Positions 55,625 to 64,000 of a stretch of DNA of 64,000 nucleotides are shown here, one piece after another; positions within the stretch are counted from its first letter, which is position 1; each line of letters begins with the position of its first letter. The notes under the pieces were generated by a model, which was given only the letters and a program-made list of their open reading frames with translations, did no database searches and was not told the DNA's origin. This DNA comes from Motacilla alba alba (taxonomy: Eukaryota; Chordata; Aves; Passeriformes; Motacillidae): contig NC_052046.1 of NCBI RefSeq assembly GCF_015832195.1, positions 43,968,473 through 44,032,472 on the forward strand. The letters are read 5' to 3'. The position numbers were made by a program, and so were the translations under genes.

Positions 55625-55954
55625 TGTTGATGCAGCAGGTCTTGTTGGTGTCACCCAGCTCAACTGCCGTTTTTACCTTATATGCACTCCCCCTAGAATG
55701 TTCTCCTCTCTCTTGTCCCCTATTGGGTCGTGGCTTACTGTATCACTCTGCCCCTTTTTCCCCCATATAAAAACCCTGTGTCCTCAGCCCCATTTTGTCT
55801 CTCTCCCTGGACCCTCTCCACCGCAATAAACAGCGTCTGGAGTTCCACACAAAGACCTGTCTCTCGCCTCCTTTGTCAGCAGTTTAAGCAAGCACGCTCC
55901 GGGCTCTGGGAGTGCAGGTTGCTCAGAGAGGCTAGTTGCAGACACGCCACAACA
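55625..55954 (+). mobile_element. Probable solo LTR of an endogenous retrovirus (boundaries approximate)
   Basis: The segment has an LTR-like promoter and polyadenylation layout: inverted CCAAT (ATTGG, about 55723), TATA box TATAAAAA (55766-55773), a pyrimidine-rich R-like stretch, AATAAA (55825-55830) and a U5-like tail. The proposed ends form short inverted termini, TGTTG at 55625 and CAACA at 55950-55954. I found no clear target-site duplication, and U3 may begin earlier (about 55430). No gag, pol or env reading frame lies beside it, so if it is viral it is a solo, non-coding remnant. A cellular TATA promoter is the alternative. Confidence 0.5.
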
Positions 55955-58224
55955 GCCAGCCTGTTTGCTGATGCTGTTCTGCTTCCCCACCATCTGTGAG
56001 CATGGGGTTGTGGCAGTAATTCTGCCCAGCATCTAACGCTGCTTTCCAGAACAGGTCAGCTACCCTTTCATTCTGTGGCCAGGTAGAGGAGGTAGAGCAC
56101 CATGATTGCTTCACCTGTGATCAGTCTGACTGGCTGACAGCTGGGACTTTTGTTCAAGATATTTCAGTTTTGAAGTTGGCATTGTGCACAGAGATTGTGC
56201 TCAAAATTATTTGAATCAACTCTTTTCTGCAGAGCTACTGAGAGTCAAGACATGATCCTCACTAGTAATGAGGAGTCCTCAAAGACCAGAAAAGCATGTA
56301 AAGCTCTTCAAAAACTCAGAGGACCCTTATTAGTCACTGTTTCTCACAAATGCTGTAATGTGCTTTGTCACACTGACAATTTCTTGAGATAATAAAAGGG
56401 GAGATGCCAAGAATATGGCAGTGTCTAAGAAGTCAGTGATGAGACTGAGACAGAGGCTAAGCAGAAATGCTAGCTCATACTACCATGCTTTCCTCTCCTT
56501 TCTGCTTCTACTATCTTTTCCTGTGATCCAGCACCCCTCCAATACTAGCATACAGAAGATGAAATCTAGAACAGAGGGTCAAAGAAGTGATAACAAATTC
56601 TCTGCTTGCTTCCTGTTTCAGAGTTAGCTGATGCCCATTTCTTCTTATAAGTATTTTTAAATAAATCTTTTCTTCCTTAAGGAATCTCAAAATTTTCATC
56701 AATCATGTGTGAATCATCAGCTCTGGCTAATATGTTTCTACTAGAGTTACTTGTTCCACATTGTGTTCTGAAAATTTGATGACAATAAAAATATTTTAAC
56801 TCTCTGACTTTCTTTTTTTCCACCCAGAGAAAATTCTTAATCCACTACTCATATTTTACAAGATATTTACAGATAATAAAAGTTATTCCTCAGGATGAAA
56901 CAAAATCCACAGGAAAAGATTCTTATCAAATTAAAAGGAAAGACTCCCTCCTCTGTACACAGCCTTCCTTACTGACCATCTGCTAATAGTGTCCATGTGT
57001 GTATGAAATTCATTTGCATATTTAAATTGAAAAGCTCCATTTGCTCAGCCCACCTATAACTGTGCTTTCTTGCTGAGGTGAATATTAGGTCTCTGATGTA
57101 TGCATATTATCCAGTGAATATATAATTGCAAATGCAAGCCACATATCTAGAGTTTTACTGCATATTTCTAGATATAACTCAAACAGTAAGTACAACAGTA
57201 CATTAGCTCTCCAGGTGTCTATTTGGCCAGAAGAATTAATAGGGTGCTGGCATTTAGCTCTTGACCTTGGAAGTGTAATTGAGTCATGGTGTTGCTGCCA
57301 ACCAAGAGGTCACTTACAGATTTGATGCAGGATAGAGTCATTGTGGGTAAGACACAGAGAATTCTCTCCATCTGGCAAAAACATGCAATTGGTTAAAGTA
57401 AACAGTCCCTAACCCATGTCTAATTTCCTCTTGCCTGCTTCTAGGAAAAAAATTCACCAGTGCACAGACCAAATGCACTGGCTGATCACACATGGAGAGG
57501 ATTTCAGACTTGTGTTACCTCCCATGATGCTTGGGATTGATCTGCCACTCTCAGCGATCACAGCTACACTGGCATGACTACTAGTCCACCAAAAAAGATA
57601 CAGAATCTGAATATGTTCACAGCATTCCTTCCCTGGATCTGTCTTAACCTGCTCCCTCCAAAGTGAGAAATATTTAAACGAGTTACAAGGATGTACTGTG
57701 CAGATGCAGCTTGCCTAGTAGCCAAGAACAGCATCTGATTCAGAGCTCATTACAGCAGGGATCTGAAGCACCAGTTCTTCAAGACAGATCGACATGCATT
57801 TGAATGAGCGGCATCACTGCTCAAGGCAACTCTTCATCCTTCCTGCAAGATTAATGTTTAAGATTCTTCTGGCCTCTCACAGTCTCTGAGACAACTGTTA
57901 TCTTACTGTCTGTCAAGTATTAGTTGCCACTGTGTCAGCTAATGGGTTTTGTGTAGATTATTCAAATATTCAAGAACTAAGCATAACCTTGTTAAGCCAA
58001 ATATTTCCCCAGTGAAAAATGGAAGGAAAGAGCCATTCCAGGGAAATAATAAAATAATAAAAGTCATACTAACAGTATAAAAGTACAGTGCAAGATCCAA
58101 TCCTATTTTACCGTGTGCCCTGTGGAATCACTCCATATTTGTATTGTTTTAAATAACATAAAATATTTAGGAATGCAAAACAACCAGTGCAAGAGTTTGG
58201 ACTTTCTTAGAATGGAAAAACTTC
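55955..58224. other. Non-coding DNA between the LTR and the poly-G tract
   Basis: AT-rich sequence without recognisable features. Confidence 0.55.
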
Positions 58225-58252
58225 GGGGGGGGGGGGGGGGGGGGAGGGGGGG
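58225..58252. repeat. Poly-G tract (G20-A-G7)
   Basis: An almost pure guanine run on the plus strand (C on the NRG1 sense strand), interrupted by one A at 58245. It can form a G-quadruplex and its length is likely to be polymorphic or misassembled. Confidence 0.95.
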
Positions 58253-61200
58253 AGTGGCATTTAATCAGGCAAAAGCACCAGACATTTAAAGCTACTGTTC
58301 TCTCAGAACAATAACTAAACTGTTGAACTAATGCCCCATGGCACTGGACATCAGTGTTTGAAAGCTTACAACAGAATTTTAGCTACAACTAAAAGAACAT
58401 TCTCAGTTATGATATATAAAAACATAGACATTTCAAACAAATAAAAGCATCACATGTTGTTAGCTCACTTCTAATTTGAAAAGACTAGAAAAAGCTTTCT
58501 ACCACTGACAGTTTGTGCCACAACTGGCACCAGTAGATCCAATGAGTAGGTTTCTAAAATGCAGGTAGCTGTGGCTTTCACAGATGTGTATTTGCCTGCA
58601 AAATAGATATTATTAAAAAAACACCCTAATATTTCTTCCCTGGAGTATGGCTTATCCTTGTTTTTTTAGAAACCAACCCTTTCAGTAATACTCCTCATCA
58701 ACTATGCTGACATTTTGGAAAGCTCATCTAAATACCTGTTAGACACTTGACTGTGTTATTAAGAATTATATTTTGGATCATTGTGAATATTACCAGAAAG
58801 ATATCAGTAACAGAGTTCAGATTCCACTTTATAAATCTCAGAAAAATAATCACTGTTTTAAAATCTGAAGGGCTATTACTACCCCATGTATAAATAGTAA
58901 AGTTTTAGATAATCTCAATGGCACATGGTATTGGTAAAACTTTAGTCTGCAGAGCTGTGTCCAGTCAAATCCTTCCCTATTCAACATCAACTCTGAACTT
59001 TAAAAGCTTTGGAGCAAGGAGCTTTTCTGTGTTGAATAAACGAAACAGAAACAAATGGACAAACAAAAGAGCCAAATGCTCAAGGTTGGGAAAACAGTTG
59101 TTTCCTCTGTTAGCTTGGCCTGTAGTCCAGTAAGTGTTATCTCACATCTCTGTTCAAGAGCAGTGACCATGGTTGCTAAAGTTGGGAGGGCTGGGGTGTA
59201 ATGCAGTTGCTTTTTGCCCCACAAATACATGGTCACTGGGAAGGCTGGGGTGGGATAGGCAGCCTTACTGCTCAGATGTTCCAACATTGCTCAGCAGGGA
59301 AGGAGATAGATCATGCTCTCAGTCTAAGGGCAAGCATGACTAGGCTACAGCTACATCACATACCACTTCACTGTGGCTCTGCCCTTCATTAAAAATCGTT
59401 TACATGTGTCTTCTTCCAGTTCTCAGTGTCTAAATTGTGGAAAGAGTGAGTCTCAGCCCATCCAAGTGGTGTTTTCATGGCATTACTAAAACTTTACGAT
59501 TAATTCCCCCAGCATAGTTAAAGAGACCTATGAGTCTTTGAGGGTTGCAATATCTGTTGGGATGACATGGGAGAACTGCTCAGAGTGAAGGGAGGTGGGC
59601 TGGCAGGGTGGTACCCATACTGCCTCCTGGTAAAGGTCTCAGTGCACTTAGTCCTTCTTATGGTGCTTAGGTGTCTTGAAAATCAGTAGCTGGCATGGCC
59701 CAAAATGACACAAGAAATCATGTTAATGATGAAATGGGCAAACACTGCTCCAGCACTCCCTCTCACTCCTCAGCTTCACTCCACATAGCACCCTAGATTT
59801 AGCCTTTATGATTATCATAAATTAGAAATGCCCTATGCTATTTTAGCTTTCAACAGAATTGACAAAGTTTGGAAACTGGAAGGCTAAGAAAAAGTTTCCT
59901 CTTTTCCAAAAAGCAGATCCCTGTTTAAAAATTACTTTAGTTATCAAAGGATCTCAGACAGATGGATACTGTTATTAATATAAACTACCAGTGAGGCCTA
60001 TGAGCTGTGTATATCCATAATGAAGCTGAAATGACTAGAATGAAGAGTAGGCTGCCAGGAAAAGAAAATCTTATGAGGAAATGAAAGAGCCTTTATATAC
60101 ATACATAGTCACCAAAAGAAGATACTGACATCCATCAGTCAAGATTCAAAGGATAATTGCTCTAGGGCACAGCTTTCTTTTCAAAAAACAGAGAGTGGGT
60201 GTTTCATGATACTTGCCAGCTACAGTGGATGCAACTCAAAGTTACTGACTAGCTGGCTACTGCTAAATATTTAGGAAGATGCAAATCTAGAAGGAAGATC
60301 TGTAAAAGGCTGTTCTTTAATAGCTGCAATGACTAGAGCAATTCCTTCTCCTTGTTGCACAGGGGGAGAATGTCAAGAACAGCAGAAACCATTAAGAACC
60401 TCCGGGAACATTTTGATAATGAAAGTCACAGGAGATACAACTTTCCCATTTTGCATCCAATTAGAAGAGGTTACCAAAAGGCAATTTAGAAGAGATGTGG
60501 ACATGAAGGATAGGATAATAATTTCTTCCCGAGGGTTTAGCTTGGCTCCCACTGCACTATTACAGTTCTGCTAGATAGGAATGTGAAAGAAGACTATTGC
60601 TTTTAATTTACCTGATAGAAACTGCTGTAGTAAATTGAGTCTCATCCATAGAGTGTCACTGTGTTTATGGAGAAGCTAATGAGGGGACACAATGATGGCT
60701 TTTCAAAGCCATGCATCCATGGAAAGTTCACATTTATGTGTTCAATACTCTGCCTATATCTTTTGAAATACCATTTCTGTGATGCAGCCTACATTTTTGA
60801 GAAGTAAATAGTGATTTATCAAGGGGTTTTTCTTAAGTAAATGGAAACATTCAGAGCCATATACTTGACAAGTAATTCTGAAAAGTAACAGCTTACTTTT
60901 CTGTTCATCTTTTATCTACTGCTGTGTTTTTCTTTGTTCCCTCTCCCTAGACATCACCATCTGCCTCTGTGGTTGACCAGAACTGCCCAAATTTGAAGCT
61001 CATCATGAAAACAAAGCAATGGATCCAGGCTCTTGACGCCCTTGTATTTCATTAAATTTGTGTTTCTGCTTCATGACAGACCTCCACTGCCAGTCTGTGA
61101 ACTTGAAACACCCCTTCATGGACCTGGGCCCTGCTATGCCAAAGGGTGTCTGTTTACAGCTGAGGCAGCCTAAGATCCCCACTGGAAGAATGTGGACTAG

Positions 61201-61294
61201 AAAGCCCGAAACATACCATCTAAGAAAGCCTGCTCTGTGTGCCTCCCTGTCAAAGGGAGCCCAGCAAGCCTTCAGGTTTGATGTTAGTTTGATA
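58253..61294. other. Non-coding DNA between the poly-G tract and the palindrome
   Basis: AT-rich sequence. One strong plus-strand acceptor look-alike (CTTTGTTCCCTCTCCCTAG, ending about 60950) leads into a frame that stays open for about 34 codons, but no matching donor or known peptide was recognised. Confidence 0.5.
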
Positions 61295-61322
61295 TTACCA
61301 AATTTGAATTCAAATTTGGTAA
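61295..61322. repeat. Perfect 28-bp palindrome with no spacer
   Basis: TTACCAAATTTGAA is followed directly by its exact reverse complement, centred on GAATTC between 61308 and 61309. The next bases outward do not pair, so the symmetry stops at 28 bp. It could extrude as a cruciform or be a dimeric protein site, but no function can be assigned. Confidence 0.95.
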
Positions 61323-64000
61323 CTTAAATTCCCTTTGGGATTTTTATCTCTGTTGGACCTTTCTGTCTAAACCTGACACAAGAGAAACTCCACCTCTAAA
61401 AATAAGAAAGTGGGCTGTCATCATGTCTTTCTGAGGAGAGAAGGGTCTCCTGAAGAGCACAAAGTAACTTGCATTGCTTGTCTCTCCTAGGGTTAACACA
61501 AGAGAGTGCCTCAGGGTAAACTCTTTGGGGGCAATAGACGGAAGATAAGGAGATGAGCAGCATATCTGGACTATAGGGATAAGTTGGGAACTCCTTATTG
61601 TATTAAAATACAAATATTATTCTGTACCCATGCACATGCTCATAATTTTTGTTGGTTGAGAGTATCCACTGTTCATACTTGTTCTGAGCTCTTTGTTTCC
61701 CTCATGCCTTCCTACAGAACACTAATAGTCTTGATTACAGCATGGATAATGACATGAAAGAGATGCACATTTCTGTCAAGGTTACACATTCCATTTTGCT
61801 CACAGACCCCTGTCCTACTGGCATGACTGCCTGTTGTGTACCTTTACTCAGTAAGTACTACCCCGATGCCTCAGAAGAGGGAAGATTTTGAGAAGGCTGA
61901 TCCAGTACCACAAAGTATGTTCACAGTTGCTACCCAGAAAGAGTATAGCCAGGAAGAACAGGAGTCCTTGAGTACCCATTTTTGTCACAGTGACAGTACC
62001 TGGGACTTCCTTGGAAGACACAGTGACCAAACAACTGCGATCAAAACACTGACACATCCCTGTGCTACAAGCTTGTGTCCTCCAGTATAGCACAGGCTTT
62101 GCTGGCAGATCAAGAAGGCACTTATTTTGCTCTCAGGTGAGCAAACAGCATGTGTCATTTCAGCAAAGGATGAAGAAGTCAGAAAGACACGAACTAATGC
62201 TCTCTTAGGAAACAATTTGCCATTATTTGACTTTGTGGGAAGAACCTCAAGGAAACTAGGCCTTACTAATAGACTGTTGAAGAAAAATTCCCATATGATT
62301 TGCAGGATCTCAGAAACAAAAGTCCAGACACACTGAGGGTTCCTGAGGAAAGCTAGGGATGAAGCCCACACTCTCCAGCTAAAGCATCCACTGATAATGT
62401 GACTTTTGTCACTACCTTGGTGTGAGGGGCTCCCCACTCCATCACTAAGGACACACACAGTCTTTAAAAATCCTTTTGCTGAAAGGGAGGAGTTTCTGGA
62501 GTTAGGATCTTGGAAAAGAGAGGATCCTCAACATGTTAAAGGCAATGTGTCATGGGCTTCCTTGAGAAATACTACAGACAACAGAAATCTGTTACTTGTA
62601 TTCTACCAGAGCAGATTGCCACATATTTGATAACTATTTTTATGGTGTAGTTCATGACCTTGGGAAAGCACATCTTGAAATAAACAGACATAAACCATTG
62701 CATTCACCAGCTGAGTGACAACACAAGCTCTCCTTCAGAGCAATATTGAGGGACCAAGAATGCAATACAGAAAACCCTTCGAGATTAAGTGGTTTGGGAG
62801 AAGGCATTTATTGTCACACCATCTTTAGTCTGGGAGTCATACGAAAGATTGAAAGCCTTGTCTCAGGGAGATTTTACCTGTTTCCATGAGTTTGCCTTAT
62901 CTGTGAAATACAAATACAGGAAACAGGGTTTGCCATGCTGCATGAAATCATGAAAGTACTGAAGTTACCACTGCATTGTCCACTGACATTGGTGCCCACT
63001 ATGAAGAATGAAACTGGAACATACTGCACATTGTGGTAGGTTATAACAAAGGACTGAGACTTTGTCACCACTGCTCTTTCATTAGGATTTCACTTACTAG
63101 GAGATTTAAACTCACTTTACATTCAACAAGAATAGTTATCTGACCCTTCCTTTAGTCACACACCATGTCCTTAGAACAAAACAGAGTATTCTCTCCAGAG
63201 ACCATTACTAAGAGAAATAAACCCACTGAAATGATACAGCAAAATGCACAAGGTGGTATTGTGTTTCGCTTTGACCCACTTTCCCACCACAGTATGAAGT
63301 GTATGGCTTTCCTGGAGAAGTAGCCTTTTAAACTATGGCACAGATGAATTAAATTCTGATAGCTGAAGATGTCAGACTTAGTTTTTCACAAGAGCAGGAG
63401 TTGGGAGTCCTGCTGATAGCATAGCTGCAACCTAAGTAATTGCCTCCCACATTTGAACTCCTTCAGCTTTATAAATTGGTTACAGCATTCTCCTCTTCCC
63501 ATCCTGCCTCAAGTGCCTATACACAGTTACTTACTATCTCATTAAAAAATTCTGGGTTTTACCTCAAAATAGCTGTATTTCAGAAGTTTCTGAGGTGTTA
63601 CCACTGTATTTAAATTTTATGACAAAGCAGCAAGTTTTTAGAGACAAAAGAAGCTGAACATGTGTTCAGTGGTTAGGCATTATCCCCTAACTTTTTCTGA
63701 TCCTTACACTTTGTCTCTCCATTGTAGAAGGAATATTTTAAATTAAAATCTGTCAACTCAGAATAAAATGAAACCAAACAAAATACAGTAAATTTAATTA
63801 ATGCAGAAAAAAATTAGATATACTATATTTCACTATACTTCAAGATACCTAGTCATTAAGTCATGCTGTATCTTAAAGGAGCTGCAATTCACATGGACCT
63901 CAGTAAGCAGGAAAGACTTTCCATCTCTGTTTCCCTAATTCCACAAGTTTTTGCCACCCATCAAAGACAAGTGCACTCCTCTTGGTAGGTAGGTATCTGT
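61323..64000. other. Non-coding DNA at the right edge: no gene seen
   Basis: The longest frame is on the minus strand at 61985-62458 (157 codons); it matches no family I know and overlaps open frames on the other strand. Nothing else was recognised. Confidence 0.5.

Noticed and set aside
60930..61055. Strong plus-strand acceptor look-alike followed by a 34-codon frame ending in TAA
   Set aside because: No upstream donor partner, no known peptide and no polyadenylation context; isolated acceptor-like sites are common in introns.
61985..62458. 157-codon minus-strand frame
   Set aside because: It has no recognisable motif and is overlapped by other open frames on the opposite strand. Its length is within chance expectation for the window.
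41111..64000. Search for NRG1 Ig-domain, spacer or other first exons upstream of the CRD exon
   Set aside because: No matching peptide was seen. Very short spacer exons could have been missed by eye.

Overview
This window is vertebrate nuclear DNA, most likely from a bird. One protein-coding exon can be named with confidence: the first coding exon of the type III (cysteine-rich-domain, SMDF) form of neuregulin 1 (NRG1), on the minus strand at 39330-39957. Its peptide closely resembles chicken and human type III neuregulin as I remember them. A bird is also suggested by a CR1 LINE 3' end at about 14650-14727, the otherwise sparse interspersed repeats, and the AT-rich intron-like background with two sharp GC-rich islands.

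Layout from the right, in NRG1 transcription order. 64000 to about 43800 is non-coding DNA, intronic for the longer NRG1 forms if this bird keeps the mammalian exon order. It holds a perfect 28-bp palindrome (61295-61322), a poly-G tract (58225-58252), a probable ERV LTR (about 55625-55954) and low-complexity tracts. A CpG island lies at about 43130-43800. A second, smaller GC-rich area (about 40450-41110) looks like the type III promoter and leader; it carries a G17 run on the sense strand. A leader exon appears to end at 40449, followed by a 428-base 5'UTR intron (40021-40448) with strong splice sites. Exon 2 then carries 63 bases of leader and the 209-codon CRD coding segment, ending at a consensus donor after 39330. 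Everything from 39329 down to 1 is read as the large intron between the CRD exon and the EGF-domain exon. The EGF exon was not found here.

The intron contains a (TTCCC)n/(GGGAA)n pentanucleotide array (10526-10739), the CR1 fragment, a 31-bp tandem duplication and a possible antisense exon pair on the plus strand near 36.5 kb. The remaining open frames look like chance, GC-rich or repeat-driven frames. I found no tRNA, rRNA, CRISPR array, bacterial-type operon or intact mobile element.

The part most worth a second look is the type III leader. Splicing would join an ATG-CTC-AAG to a TAA that overlaps the next upstream ATG, giving four consecutive short uORFs, the last overlapping the NRG1 start codon. 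An in-frame TGA just upstream also rules out the longer N-terminus remembered for the human protein, unless splicing differs.
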